Shown: one piece after another, positions 26,814-37,189 of the stretch
Layout: the number at the start of each line of letters is the position of its first letter
How positions within the stretch are numbered: position 1 is the stretch's first letter
Assembly (NCBI RefSeq): GCF_037126245.1
Contig: NZ_CP136925.1
Span: forward strand, 2,496,001 to 2,560,000
Reading direction: 5' to 3'
Length of the DNA: 64,000 nucleotides
From: Mangrovimonas cancribranchiae
Lineage (GTDB): Bacteria; Bacteroidota; Bacteroidia; Flavobacteriales; Flavobacteriaceae
Notes under the pieces: model-generated
What the model was told of the DNA's origin: nothing
The model's input: only the letters and a program-made list of their open reading frames with translations
Database searches by the model: none
Translations under genes and position numbers: made by a program

Positions 26814-28604
26814 CTAGTGTTGTAATTCTTCTTCACCCTCTTTCATTGGGGTATTTTGCGGCACGAAATCTAAATCGTGTCCTGGCTTACTATAATCGTA
26901 TGCCCAACGGTGTACGTGAGGAATTTGACCTGGCCAGTTTCCGTGAATATGTTCTACTGGTGTTGTCCATTCTAATGTGTTAGACTTCCAAGGGTTTTGC
27001 TCGGCTTTCTTACCAAAGAATATACTCGTAAAGAAATTATATAAGAATACTAACTGGAATGCACCACCTACTAAGGCAAATATTGTTATAACAACGTTTA
27101 CATTAGCTAAATCGTCGAATAGTGGAAAATTAGAGTTTGTATAATAACGTCTTGGTAACCCTGCCATTCCTATAAAGTGCATTGGGAAGAATACTCCATA
27201 CGCGCAAATTGCTGTTATCCAAAAGTGTAAATAGCCTAATTTTTTATTCATCATTCTACCAAACATTTTTGGGAACCAATGATAGATTCCTGCAAACATT
27301 CCATACAATGCAGAGATTCCCATTACTAAGTGGAAGTGAGCTACTACAAAATAGGTATCGTGTACGTTAATATCTAAAGCACTGTCTCCTAAAATAATTC
27401 CTGTTAAACCACCTGTAATAAATGTTGATACTAAACCAATAGAGAACAACATGGCTGGATTCATTTGTAAGTTACCCTTCCACAGTGTTGTAATATAGTT
27501 GAATGCTTTAACAGCTGATGGGATAGCAATTAATAGGGTTGTAAAGGTAAATACAGACCCTAAAAATGGATTCATACCAGATACGAACATGTGGTGTCCC
27601 CATACAATTGTTGATAGGAAAGCAATTGCTAAAATTGAAGCTACCATGGCTCTATACCCAAAGATGGGTTTACGTGAGTTGGTTGCTATAATTTCGGAGG
27701 TAATTCCTAATGCTGGTAATAATACAATATATACCTCTGGGTGACCTAGGAACCAAAATAAGTGTTCGAATAATACTGGAGAACCACCTTGGTAATGTAA
27801 TACTTCACCTTGAATAAAAATGTCTGATAAGAAGAAGGATGTTCCAAAACTTCTATCCATAATAAGTAATAATGCCGCTGATAATAATACAGGGAAAGAT
27901 ACTACACCTATTATAGCTGTTACAAAGAATGCCCAAATAGTTAATGGTAAACGCGTCATAGACATTCCCTTCGTTCTTAGGTTAATTACAGTTACTATGT
28001 AATTTAAAGATCCTAATAGAGAAGATGCAATAAAGATTGCCATAGAGACTAACCATAATGTCATTCCCATACCAGATCCTGGTTGTGCCATTGGTAAAGC
28101 ACTTAACGGTGGGTAAATAGTCCATCCTGCTGCAGCTGGTCCAGCTTCAACAAATAAAGATAATACCATGATTACACTTGATAAAAAGAATAACCAATAT
28201 GATACCATGTTTAAGAAACCAGATGCCATATCTCGTGCACCAATTTGTAATGGTATTAATAAGTTACTAAATGTACCACTCAATCCTGCAGTAAGTACAA
28301 AGAATACCATTATAGTACCGTGAATGGTAACAAGTGCTAAATAAATATCAGCATCCATAACACCATCTGGTGCCCATTTACCTAATAATGCTTCAAAAAT
28401 AACATTAGGTTGTTCTGGCCATGCAATTTGCATACGGAACATTAAAGACATCACAACGCCAATAATTCCCATAATAGTACCTGTAATCAAGTACTGTTTG
28501 GCAATCATTTTGTGGTCTTGACTGAATATATATTTAGTTATAAACGTTTCTTTATGATGATGCCCGTGGTCGTCGTGTGCGTGAGTATCTGCGTGTGCTG
28601 ACAT
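26814..28604 (-). CDS. coxA: Cytochrome c oxidase subunit I
   Basis: A 596-residue catalytic subunit of an aa3/caa3-type heme-copper oxidase, which reduces oxygen to water and pumps protons. Ligand motifs are present: the heme a histidine in TIHGTIMVFF, the CuB His with crosslinked Tyr in GHPEVY, the CuB pair in WGHHMF, and the heme histidines in AHFHLVMG. Twelve membrane helices are evident. The first 20 residues are His- and Asp-rich (AHDDHGHHHKE). It is the last gene of the act-cox operon, 26 bp after coxB. Confidence 0.97.
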   Translation of the reverse strand: MSAHADTHAHDDHGHHHKETFITKYIFSQDHKMIAKQYLITGTIMGIIGVVMSLMFRMQIAWPEQPNVIFEALLGKWAPDGVMDADIYLALVTIHGTIMVFFVLTAGLSGTFSNLLIPLQIGARDMASGFLNMVSYWLFFLSSVIMVLSLFVEAGPAAAGWTIYPPLSALPMAQPGSGMGMTLWLVSMAIFIASSLLGSLNYIVTVINLRTKGMSMTRLPLTIWAFFVTAIIGVVSFPVLLSAALLLIMDRSFGTSFFLSDIFIQGEVLHYQGGSPVLFEHLFWFLGHPEVYIVLLPALGITSEIIATNSRKPIFGYRAMVASILAIAFLSTIVWGHHMFVSGMNPFLGSVFTFTTLLIAIPSAVKAFNYITTLWKGNLQMNPAMLFSIGLVSTFITGGLTGIILGDSALDINVHDTYFVVAHFHLVMGISALYGMFAGIYHWFPKMFGRMMNKKLGYLHFWITAICAYGVFFPMHFIGMAGLPRRYYTNSNFPLFDDLANVNVVITIFALVGGAFQLVFLYNFFTSIFFGKKAEQNPWKSNTLEWTTPVEHIHGNWPGQIPHVHRWAYDYSKPGHDLDFVPQNTPMKEGEEELQH

Positions 28605-28630
28605 AATCTTGTTTCGTTTTAAGTCTTTGT

Positions 28631-29692
28631 TTAGTTAATTAAAGAGTTTTTAAAGGTCTTTTGTTCTTTGATCCAAGCGTCATATTCTTCTTGAGTCTCA
28701 ACAATAATTTTCATTTGCATGTTATAATGAGACTTACCACAAATTTTGTTACATAACAATAGGTAATCAAACTCATATCTTAAATCTTGACCTTTAGCTT
28801 CTATCTCTGCTTTATTCTCTACACGAATTTTATTGATATTAGCTACTTTTTCTATGATATCAGGATTTTGTCTCATTTCTGCTGTTGTAACAGATGGCGT
28901 AAACCCAAATTGGGTTATCATACCAGGAACACAGTTCATTTGTGCTCTAAAGTGTGGCATATAAGCAGAGTGCAGTACATCTTGAGATCGCATTTTAAAT
29001 AATACTGGCTTACCAACTGGTAAATGTAACTCGGTAGTTATAATATCGTCTTGTGCATTTGGATCTGACTCATCAACACCTAAAATGTTAGCTCTATCAA
29101 TATCTATTAATCTTACGTTAGCTTTACCTAATACATTGTCTTGTCCAGCATAACGAGCTTTCCAGTTAAATTGCTGTGCATAAAGTTCAATTACTAATGG
29201 ATCTTCATCTTCACTAACATTCATAATGCTAGACCAAGTGAATAATCCGTAGATAATTAAACCTGCTAATGTTATTACAGGAATAATAGTCCAAATAGCT
29301 TCTAGAGTATTATTATCTGCATAGAACAAGGCTTTTTTACCTTTCTCTCCTTTGTATTTAAAGGCGAAATAATGTAATAAGAATTGCGTTACTGTTTGAA
29401 CGATAAAAATAAGAATTAAAGAAATGATCATTAATGTATCAATTTGCGATCCATGCTCGGATGCTGAATTTGATAATAATGGTAAATCTCCCCATTCATA
29501 TATGGAAACTATAGTTATGGCATAAATGAAGACAAGGAATGCCATCATTAAATACCCATTAAGTTTGTTATCTTTATCTGTTGCAATTTGTCCGTTATCT
29601 GCACCAACACTAGCCAAATCGAATATTTTGACCATTTGCCAGATTGCAACAGCTACAAAAAATACTATTAAAATTGTTAATAAAGCAGTCAT
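28631..29692 (-). CDS. coxB: Cytochrome c oxidase subunit II
   Basis: A 353-residue subunit with two transmembrane helices in the second third of its N-terminal region, plus an extra N-terminal helix, and a periplasmic cupredoxin domain. The binuclear CuA site is complete: the early His in VLHSAYMPHFRAQ, then C-N-K-I-C-G-K-S-H-x2-M near the end (Cys-x3-Cys-x3-His-x2-Met). It accepts electrons from ACIII-linked cytochromes. There is no fused cytochrome c domain in this subunit; the small ActE and ActA cytochromes probably serve that role. Confidence 0.95.
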   Translation of the reverse strand: MTALLTILIVFFVAVAIWQMVKIFDLASVGADNGQIATDKDNKLNGYLMMAFLVFIYAITIVSIYEWGDLPLLSNSASEHGSQIDTLMIISLILIFIVQTVTQFLLHYFAFKYKGEKGKKALFYADNNTLEAIWTIIPVITLAGLIIYGLFTWSSIMNVSEDEDPLVIELYAQQFNWKARYAGQDNVLGKANVRLIDIDRANILGVDESDPNAQDDIITTELHLPVGKPVLFKMRSQDVLHSAYMPHFRAQMNCVPGMITQFGFTPSVTTAEMRQNPDIIEKVANINKIRVENKAEIEAKGQDLRYEFDYLLLCNKICGKSHYNMQMKIIVETQEEYDAWIKEQKTFKNSLIN

Positions 29693-29721
29693 CGTTATTT
29701 CTCTTCTTTACTTATTAAATA

Positions 29722-31083
29722 TTAGTAATGGAAGTTTTCACTTTCCTTAATAAATGGGTTTCTTTTTGCTAATAGTGGTGCTTTAGATATTGCTGTAAAT
29801 ACAACTAGCATAAATAGTCCAGCAAATAAGCAAATAGCTCCAATTTCTGGCACACCAATAAACCATCTGTCTCCTACTGTTGCTGGCATAATCATATTGA
29901 ATACATCTAAATAATGTCCAAATAAAATTACAATACCTGCCATTACTATAAACCATGGTATTCTCTTGTAATCACTATTCATTAAAACAAGTAGTGGGAA
30001 AATAAAGTTCATAGCTAGCATGCCAAAGAATGGTAACTTGTAATCATTAATTCTTGTAATAAAATAGGTTACCTCTTCTGGTATATTTGAATACCATATT
30101 AACATAAATTGTGAGAACCATAAGTAAGTCCAAAAGATACTAATGGCAAACATAAATTTAGCTAAATCATGTAAATGACTATCATTTACAAACTCTAATA
30201 ATCCTTTTGATTTTAAGTACATAGTTATTAAGGCAATAACCGTAATACCGCTTACAAACATGCTTGCAAATACATACCATCCAAATAATGTACTAAACCA
30301 GTGTGGATCTACACTCATAATCCAGTCCCAAGACATCATAGATTCTGAATAGATATAGAATACTAAGAATGCCGCTGCGATTCTGAAAGATTTTTTAAAG
30401 TTTTTGTCGTCTTCAGCATTATCTTGTGCTAAAGAGAATTTTCTTGCAAAGTGACGGTATAAACTCCATCCTGCAATAAAAATAAGTCCTCTTACTGCAA
30501 ACATTGTTAAGTTTAACCAACCTGCTTTACCTTGAATAAGTTTATCATGCGCTACAACATCGGGATCCATCCAAATAAAGATATTGTAATGTCCTATTGT
30601 TCCAGATGCAATAGCAATAGCTAATACAATTAATCCGCCAGGTAATACATATGCTGTAATACCTTCCATAATTCTAAATAGTACTGGAGACCAACCTGCT
30701 TGCGATGCTCTTTGAATAGCATAAAATGCTAACACGCCTAAAGCAATCATAAAGAAAAAGAACGCACCTACATAAAGCGCTGACCAAGGGCGGTTAGATA
30801 TTTGGTGTTGGACATGCTCTACATGTTCTTTATGAGCATCTGCATGGTGTGCTTCATCTGTATTTGAAGCTTCTTTGGCATGTGAATCGTGCGCTGTTTC
30901 TGTAGTGGCATGAACTGTATCTTCAGCATGACCACCTCCATGATGTGAGGCTTCTTCAGCCAACATAGTTTCAACTTCTTCAAAAGATTTGTGAGAAGTC
31001 ATAAAACCATAACCAACACCTAATAAACCTATAATAACTAAGGCTATGGAAAATGTCTTTAATTTATTTGAGAATGTGTACAT
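29722..31083 (-). CDS. actF: Alternative complex III subunit ActF (quinone-binding membrane subunit)
   Basis: A 453-residue integral membrane protein with about ten helices, the size and pattern of ActF, the second quinone-site-like subunit of the quinol:cytochrome c oxidoreductase (alternative complex III). Typical stretches include PWSALYVGAFFFFM and ESMMSWDWIMSVDPHWFSTLFGW. The stretch from about residue 47 to 95, after the first helix, is unusually His-rich and exposed. It lies between actE and coxB in one operon. Confidence 0.9.
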   Translation of the reverse strand: MYTFSNKLKTFSIALVIIGLLGVGYGFMTSHKSFEEVETMLAEEASHHGGGHAEDTVHATTETAHDSHAKEASNTDEAHHADAHKEHVEHVQHQISNRPWSALYVGAFFFFMIALGVLAFYAIQRASQAGWSPVLFRIMEGITAYVLPGGLIVLAIAIASGTIGHYNIFIWMDPDVVAHDKLIQGKAGWLNLTMFAVRGLIFIAGWSLYRHFARKFSLAQDNAEDDKNFKKSFRIAAAFLVFYIYSESMMSWDWIMSVDPHWFSTLFGWYVFASMFVSGITVIALITMYLKSKGLLEFVNDSHLHDLAKFMFAISIFWTYLWFSQFMLIWYSNIPEEVTYFITRINDYKLPFFGMLAMNFIFPLLVLMNSDYKRIPWFIVMAGIVILFGHYLDVFNMIMPATVGDRWFIGVPEIGAICLFAGLFMLVVFTAISKAPLLAKRNPFIKESENFHY

Positions 31084-31110
31084 ATCTATATAAATAAACT
31101 TTATTCTATC

Positions 31111-31689
31111 TTACTTTTCTAATTTAGCTTTAAGTTCCATAACATAAGCTATAACTTGCCAACGCTCTTCTTCATTAATCTGGTTTGCATAAGACCCCAT
31201 GGCGTTTTTACCGTAATAAATGGTATGATAAACACTACCAGCTGTTATGGCTCTACCAGCATCGTCATAACTAGGAATACCTAATATTTTTTCGCGCTTT
31301 ACTAAGTTTCCTTGACCGTCACCTTTGTTACCATGGCAAATACCACAATAAATATCGTATAACTCTTTTCCTTTAGCTAAATCTACTTGTGTAGAATCTA
31401 ATGGCGAGTTTAATGAGTCTTTAGCTAGCTGATACCCTTCTACAGTATTTTCTATATCAAAAGGTTTAAACCCTCTAGGTATAGTTCCTTCTGCGGGAAG
31501 TTGTCCTTCTTTTCCATTACGGAAAGCTGCAGATTCTGAATAGGTTTCGTACCCAACAGATTCGTACATATTTGGCATGAATTGATAGTTTGGTCTAGTA
31601 TCTTTTTTACAAGCTACTACCACTACCATAAGAAATGCTAGAAGTGATATTTTAATTAAGCCTTTCATCTGTAACTTTATATTTTTCAT
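31111..31689 (-). CDS. actE: Alternative complex III subunit ActE (monoheme cytochrome c)
   Basis: A 192-residue lipoprotein cytochrome. The signal ends in a lipobox VVVAC (Cys27 from the first ATG); an ATG seven codons in (31668) gives a more ordinary signal peptide. One heme-c site is visible, YCGICHG (about residues 114-118), and a methionine ligand is expected in the KNAMGSYANQ stretch. ActE passes electrons within or out of ACIII, on the periplasmic side. It follows actD by 47 bp. Confidence 0.9.
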   Translation of the reverse strand: MKNIKLQMKGLIKISLLAFLMVVVVACKKDTRPNYQFMPNMYESVGYETYSESAAFRNGKEGQLPAEGTIPRGFKPFDIENTVEGYQLAKDSLNSPLDSTQVDLAKGKELYDIYCGICHGNKGDGQGNLVKREKILGIPSYDDAGRAITAGSVYHTIYYGKNAMGSYANQINEEERWQVIAYVMELKAKLEK

Positions 31690-31736
31690 TTTTTATTAAA
31701 TGTTTGCAGCACTATATTCTAGGACTACTTAACAGT

Positions 31737-32270
31737 TTAATGTGCGTCTTTATCAACTATATTAATTTCTACGGCACCTGTTTCTTTAAGTAACGTTTCA
31801 AGTTCTTGTTCGTTACCATGAACTGGAATTTCCATCAAGAAATGATCATCTGTTGTTCTTGGATCTGGGTTTTCAGCATTTTTAAATGGCCACATTCTAC
31901 TACGTAGGTAAAATGTAATTACCATTAAGTGGGCTGCAAAAAATACGGTCAACTCAAACATAATTGGTACAAAAGCCGGCATGTTCTCGATATAACTAAA
32001 ACTTGGTTTACCACCAATGTTTTGTGGCCAATCCTCAATCATGATGAAGTTCATCATTGTGATGGCTACAGCTAATCCTAAACATCCGTATAAAAAAGAA
32101 GCTATTGCTATACGTGTTGGTTCTAGTCCCATAGCTTTATCTAGCCCATGGACTGGAAAAGGGGTATAAACTTCTTCTATATGATGCTTTTCTGCTTTTA
32201 CTTTTTTAACAGCAGACATTAACACATCGTCGTCTGTATAAATCGCGTGAATTACTTTAGATGCTTCCAT
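31737..32270 (-). CDS. actD: Alternative complex III subunit ActD (DUF3341)
   Basis: A 177-residue protein with two transmembrane helices (about 57-80 and 100-120) separated by a loop. The N-terminal region with IYTDDDVLMSAV and PFPVHGLDKAMGLEPTRI is the DUF3341 signature; ActD is a structural subunit of alternative complex III without cofactors. It follows actC by 9 bp, in the order seen in other ACIII operons. Confidence 0.9.
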   Translation of the reverse strand: MEASKVIHAIYTDDDVLMSAVKKVKAEKHHIEEVYTPFPVHGLDKAMGLEPTRIAIASFLYGCLGLAVAITMMNFIMIEDWPQNIGGKPSFSYIENMPAFVPIMFELTVFFAAHLMVITFYLRSRMWPFKNAENPDPRTTDDHFLMEIPVHGNEQELETLLKETGAVEINIVDKDAH

Positions 32271-32279
32271 TGTCTACGT

Positions 32280-34004
32280 TTATTTTATAAGATTTTTTGC
32301 TTGACCAGACCAATCATCACGCTCTGCTCTTCCTGGGAAAGAACCAGTGATTTCATCTAATAAGTCGTATTCTTTTTTTGTCATTTTGCTAACCTGTAAG
32401 AATGTGTAAATACCTATGCTATTTAAAGCTTCTTCCATTTTCGGTCCTACACCATTTATCTTTTTAAGGTCGTCTGCTGTTTCTGTATTAGGATCGAAAG
32501 TTCCTATACTAGCTAAAAGGCTATCTACTTTAGCAGAGTTATCTACTTTAGGAGCTTCAGTATTAACAACTGGTTGCTTTCCTGAGGTTCTTTCATCAGA
32601 ACCAGTTCCTACTAAACTTTCTCCTGCTTCTCTAATTCTTTTGTAACGTTCTCCTGAAGATTTCAAGATTGTTTTAACCTCAGCTTGCGCAATTACTGGG
32701 AATGTTCTTGAGTATAATAGGAATAACACAAAGAAGAATCCTATTGTTCCTATAAAAATTCCTATATCTACAAATGTTGGTGAGAACATAGTCCATGATG
32801 ATGGTAAATAATCGCGGTGTAATGATGTTACAATAATTACAAAACGCTCAAACCACATACCTATGTTTACTACAATAGAGATAAAGAACGAGAACATAAT
32901 ACTTGTTCTTAATTTCTTGAACCACATAAACTGTGGTGAAAACACGTTACAAGTCATCATTGCCCAATATGCCCACCAGTAAGGTCCTGTTGCTCTGTTT
33001 AAGAATGCATATTGTTCATACTCTACTCCAGAGTACCAAGCAATAAATAACTCAGTAATATAAGCCACACCTACTATTGAACCTGTAATCATGATTACAA
33101 TGTTCATTAGTTCGATGTGTTGTACTGTAATATAATCTTCAAGGTTACATACTTTCCTCATGATGATAAGTAATGTATTTACCATAGCGAATCCTGAGAA
33201 AATCGCCCCTGCCACGAAATATGGCGGAAATATTGTAGTATGCCAACCTGGAATAACAGATGTTGCGAAGTCAAAAGATACAATAGTATGTACAGAAAGT
33301 ACAAGTGGTGTAGCTAAACCTGCTAATACTAATGACACTTCTTCAAAACGTTGCCAATCTTTAGCACGACCTGTCCATCCAAAACTTAATAAAGAATATA
33401 TTTTCTTTTGAAATGGTTTTACAGCACGATCACGAATCATAGCAAAATCAGGTAATAATCCTGTCCACCAGAATACTAATGATACCGATAAATATGTTGA
33501 AATCGCGAATACGTCCCATAATAATGGCGAGTTAAAGTTAACCCATAACGATCCAAATTGGTTTGGAATTGGTAACACCCAATACCCTAACCATGGACGG
33601 CCCATGTGAATTACAGGGAATAAACCGGCTTGAACTACAGAAAAGATAGTCATCGCCTCTGCCGAACGGTTAATTGCCATTCTCCATTTTTGACGGAATA
33701 GAAGTAATACTGCAGAAATAAGTGTTCCTGCGTGACCAATACCTACCCACCAAACGAAGTTGGTAATATCCCAGGCCCAACCTACGGTTTTATTTAAACC
33801 CCAAGTTCCTATACCTGTAGATATGGTATAAATAATACATCCAATTCCCCAAAGAAAAGCTACCAGTGAAATTCCAAAAACTATCCACCACTGCTTATTC
33901 GCTTTACCTTCTATAGGTTTTGCCACATCCACAGTAACGTCGTGGTAGGACTTTTCACCTGTAACTAAAGGTCTTCTAATAGGTGCTTCGTAATGAGACG
34001 CCAT
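32280..34004 (-). CDS. actC: Alternative complex III subunit ActC with C-terminal HhH domain
   Basis: A 574-residue NrfD/PsrC-family membrane protein; about ten helices form the quinol-binding core of ACIII. Recognisable segments are VGIGHAGTLISAVLLLFRQKWR and NFVWWVGIGH. After the membrane part (ends about residue 435) comes a hydrophilic linker and a compact domain (about 511-574) starting LKKINGVGPKMEEALNSIG, which is a helix-hairpin-helix motif, and ending DWSGQAKNLI. That extra domain is not needed for quinol oxidation and is an oddity discussed separately. Confidence 0.94.
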   Translation of the reverse strand: MASHYEAPIRRPLVTGEKSYHDVTVDVAKPIEGKANKQWWIVFGISLVAFLWGIGCIIYTISTGIGTWGLNKTVGWAWDITNFVWWVGIGHAGTLISAVLLLFRQKWRMAINRSAEAMTIFSVVQAGLFPVIHMGRPWLGYWVLPIPNQFGSLWVNFNSPLLWDVFAISTYLSVSLVFWWTGLLPDFAMIRDRAVKPFQKKIYSLLSFGWTGRAKDWQRFEEVSLVLAGLATPLVLSVHTIVSFDFATSVIPGWHTTIFPPYFVAGAIFSGFAMVNTLLIIMRKVCNLEDYITVQHIELMNIVIMITGSIVGVAYITELFIAWYSGVEYEQYAFLNRATGPYWWAYWAMMTCNVFSPQFMWFKKLRTSIMFSFFISIVVNIGMWFERFVIIVTSLHRDYLPSSWTMFSPTFVDIGIFIGTIGFFFVLFLLYSRTFPVIAQAEVKTILKSSGERYKRIREAGESLVGTGSDERTSGKQPVVNTEAPKVDNSAKVDSLLASIGTFDPNTETADDLKKINGVGPKMEEALNSIGIYTFLQVSKMTKKEYDLLDEITGSFPGRAERDDWSGQAKNLIK

Positions 34005-34042
34005 AATCTGTTTATAATTGTTTCTTAATTAATTCTTTATTG

Positions 34043-37000
34043 TTAAGCTTCTGTTGTATTTCTCACTTTAGTTTGATACATCACGTTTGGTTTTGTTCCA
34101 ACGTGTTCTAATAAGTGATACATACGGTCTCCTGCTTTAAGATGTGCTACTTCACTATCTTTATCATTGATATCTCCAAAGGTCATTGCACCACTACTAC
34201 ATGCAGCAGAACAAGCTGTTTGGAATTCACCATCTTTAATCTGTCTTCCGTCACGTTTAGCATCTAAAATAGTTTTCTGTGTCATTTGAATACACATAGA
34301 ACATTTTTCCATTACTCCACGAGAACGCACTACTACATCTGGATTTAATACCATACGTCCTAGATCATCATTCATATGGTAATCAAACTCATCATTTTCA
34401 GAGTATAAGAACCAGTTAAAACGACGTACTTTATAAGGACAGTTATTGGCACAGTAACGCGTACCTACACAACGGTTGTAAGCCATATGGTTTTGACCTT
34501 GGCGACCGTGTGATGTTGCTGCCACTGGACAAACTGTCTCACATGGTGCGTGGTTACAATGCTGGCACATTACAGGTTGGAAAGCGACTTGTGGGTTTTC
34601 TGATGGGTGTTCCATCTCACCAAACTCGCTTAACGAACTTCCTAGTCCAGAAATATTGTCTTTTTTCTCGTTATCCCCTTCAAAAGATCCTTCTGAAGAA
34701 TAATATCTATCAATACGTAACCAGTGCATATCACGGCTACGACGTACTTCTTCTTTACCTACTACAGGAACATTATTTTCTGCATGACATGCTATAACAC
34801 ATGCACCACATCCAGTACAAGCATTTAAATCGATAGATAAGTTGAAATGATGTCCTATTGAACGATCAAATTCATCCCACATATCAACATCTGGAGATGT
34901 TACTGGTGTTTCTTGGTGATCTAAAGACACAACAGGAATAGCATTCCAGTGTTCTTTATCTTTAGTGTTAAAGATTTCAAGCGTTGTTTCTTTTACAATA
35001 TCACCACGTCCCATTAATGTATTGTGCAACTGTACACATGCAAATTCATGCATTCCAGAAGCAGCTGTAATACTAACGTTTTGTATATCGTTAAAACCTT
35101 GGTAAAGCCTAAAAGCATTTACACCGGTTTTCATTTCATCTTTTAAACCTGCTGTTCTACCATAACCAAATGATAAACCTACAGAACCTTTTGCTTGGCC
35201 TGGTTGTATTAAAACAGGTACATTCTTTAAGGTTGTTCCATTAACGGTTACATCGGCATAACTACCATCTAAGGCACCCGTTGCAACATGTTCGTTTTTC
35301 AAGCCTAACTTTTCGGCATCAACTTTAGATACTGTTAAGTAGTTATCCCAGGATACTCTTGATATTGGATCTGGAAACTCTTGTAACCAAGGGTTGTTGG
35401 CTTGTTGTCCATCTCCCATTCCTGTCTTACTATATAATGTAAGCTCAAGTTCTGAAGCTGATTTTACAGACGAAGCTAAAGCTCTTGCGGCATTTCCAGA
35501 AGGCGTTTCAACTTCATTATTTTCAGCTAAACCTTCTAATGCATCTATATTGTCAATCTCGTGAACTGACTCTGAAACGAATTGCCCATCATGTAACGCC
35601 TGGTTAAACGAGGCTCCATCTAATATATCTTCAGTCCAGATTTCTTTAATATAATCGTTATAGGCAACACTATTAGCTGTCCAAATTAATAAAGCTTCCT
35701 GAAACTGTCTCGTGTCGAATAAAGGACGAATGGTTGGTTGCATTAATGCATAATGTCCATTTTTAATTTCAACATCTCCCCAAGATTCTAAATAGTGAGG
35801 CACTGCTGCCGCGTATTCTGTTAAAGACGAGGTTTCATCTACTTTCATTGAGAAAGTAATAGATAATTCAGTCTTCTTTAAACCTTCAGCAAAATCAGCA
35901 GCATTTGGTAATGTATATACTGGGTTAACACCAGCCATAATAATAGCAGCAACGTTACCAGATTTCATATCGGCTACTAAGTTTGCAACCTCTTTAGCAT
36001 TACCTTGTCTTGTCTTTATTGGTGTAGCAGCGTTAAAAACTTGGCTACTTAAATATTCGTTTATTTCTAAGGCTACTGTTTGTGCATTCACATCTTGTAT
36101 ACCTGTAACAACAACAGCTTTAGCACCAGATTTCTTAAGTTGAGTGGCAGCTTTACGAACAGCTTCATCAATAGTTTTTGGTAAGTCACCTGAAACTGAA
36201 CCTCCAACAACATAACTATATAATTTAGCTAAAGCTAGTTTTTGTTGACTTGGTGTTAATGGCACACGCTTATCTGCATTTGCTCCAGTTAACGACATAT
36301 TAGATTCGAACTGGATGTGTCTAGACATTTTTCCTTTTGCAGGAACACGTCCTTTAGCGTATCCAGAATCAAATCCGCCACCTTGCCAGTCTCCTAAAAA
36401 GTCGGCACCAACAGAAACGATTGTTTCTGCTTTAGAGAAATCGTAATCTGCTAAAGCACGCTTACCATATTTAGCCTGGAAAGCATCTAAAGCAGTCGAT
36501 TCTGAAACAGCATCGTATACCACGTGCTGAACATTTCCATACTCTTCTTTAAAGTCTGCGATTAAGTTACGTGTAGAAGGGCTCGCAAAAGTTTGTGTTA
36601 ATAAAACAATCTTCTTGTTAGCCGCTTTTAACTCATTTAATTTTTTTGTCGTATCAGCATCAAACGTGTTCCATGAAATAGCAGAATCCCCTTTCATAGG
36701 ACCTTGAAGCCTTAAACTATCGTACAATCCTAAAACCGATGCATTTACTCTAGCATTGGCACTTCCATGAGTTGATGCTAAGCTATTGTTTTCAATTTTA
36801 ATTGGACGACCTTCTCTAGTTTTAACCAAAACACTAGCAAAATCAAAACCATTGGCAATGGTAGTTGCATAATAGTTTGCCACTCCAGGAACTATTTCCT
36901 CTGGCTGCACTACGTAAGGTATCGATTTTACCACAGGACCTTCGCAAGCAGCTAACGATGCAGCAGCTGTACTAAATCCAACATATTTTAAGAAGTCACG

Positions 37001-37156
37001 ACGTGTTGTTTTTGAACTTTCTAACGAATCTTTATCACCTAAAAACTCATCAGTTGGTATTTCTTCAACAAACTCGTTGTGTTTTAGCGTCTCAACAACA
37101 GAGCTATTATCGTTAAGCTCTTCAACACTTTTCCAGTATTTCTTGTTTGATGACAT
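34043..37156 (-). CDS. actB: Alternative complex III subunit ActB (iron-sulfur, molybdopterin-like fold)
   Basis: A 1037-residue fusion of a molybdopterin-oxidoreductase-like domain (about 60-750) and an iron-sulfur domain (about 760-1030). It starts with an extended region and a twin-arginine signal TTRRDFLKYVG with AAC at its end (a Tat-lipobox combination). Four 4Fe-4S cysteine clusters are visible: CTGCGACVIAC, CQHCNHAPCETVCP, CVGTRYCANNCP and CSMC with the CSAAC pair further on. In ACIII this subunit carries the iron-sulfur wire, and the molybdopterin site is empty. Same order and size as in Bacteroidota homologues. Confidence 0.95.
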   Translation of the reverse strand: MSSNKKYWKSVEELNDNSSVVETLKHNEFVEEIPTDEFLGDKDSLESSKTTRRDFLKYVGFSTAAASLAACEGPVVKSIPYVVQPEEIVPGVANYYATTIANGFDFASVLVKTREGRPIKIENNSLASTHGSANARVNASVLGLYDSLRLQGPMKGDSAISWNTFDADTTKKLNELKAANKKIVLLTQTFASPSTRNLIADFKEEYGNVQHVVYDAVSESTALDAFQAKYGKRALADYDFSKAETIVSVGADFLGDWQGGGFDSGYAKGRVPAKGKMSRHIQFESNMSLTGANADKRVPLTPSQQKLALAKLYSYVVGGSVSGDLPKTIDEAVRKAATQLKKSGAKAVVVTGIQDVNAQTVALEINEYLSSQVFNAATPIKTRQGNAKEVANLVADMKSGNVAAIIMAGVNPVYTLPNAADFAEGLKKTELSITFSMKVDETSSLTEYAAAVPHYLESWGDVEIKNGHYALMQPTIRPLFDTRQFQEALLIWTANSVAYNDYIKEIWTEDILDGASFNQALHDGQFVSESVHEIDNIDALEGLAENNEVETPSGNAARALASSVKSASELELTLYSKTGMGDGQQANNPWLQEFPDPISRVSWDNYLTVSKVDAEKLGLKNEHVATGALDGSYADVTVNGTTLKNVPVLIQPGQAKGSVGLSFGYGRTAGLKDEMKTGVNAFRLYQGFNDIQNVSITAASGMHEFACVQLHNTLMGRGDIVKETTLEIFNTKDKEHWNAIPVVSLDHQETPVTSPDVDMWDEFDRSIGHHFNLSIDLNACTGCGACVIACHAENNVPVVGKEEVRRSRDMHWLRIDRYYSSEGSFEGDNEKKDNISGLGSSLSEFGEMEHPSENPQVAFQPVMCQHCNHAPCETVCPVAATSHGRQGQNHMAYNRCVGTRYCANNCPYKVRRFNWFLYSENDEFDYHMNDDLGRMVLNPDVVVRSRGVMEKCSMCIQMTQKTILDAKRDGRQIKDGEFQTACSAACSSGAMTFGDINDKDSEVAHLKAGDRMYHLLEHVGTKPNVMYQTKVRNTTEA

Positions 37157-37189
37157 ATATAATAGAATTAACTCTTTTATTAATTTAAT

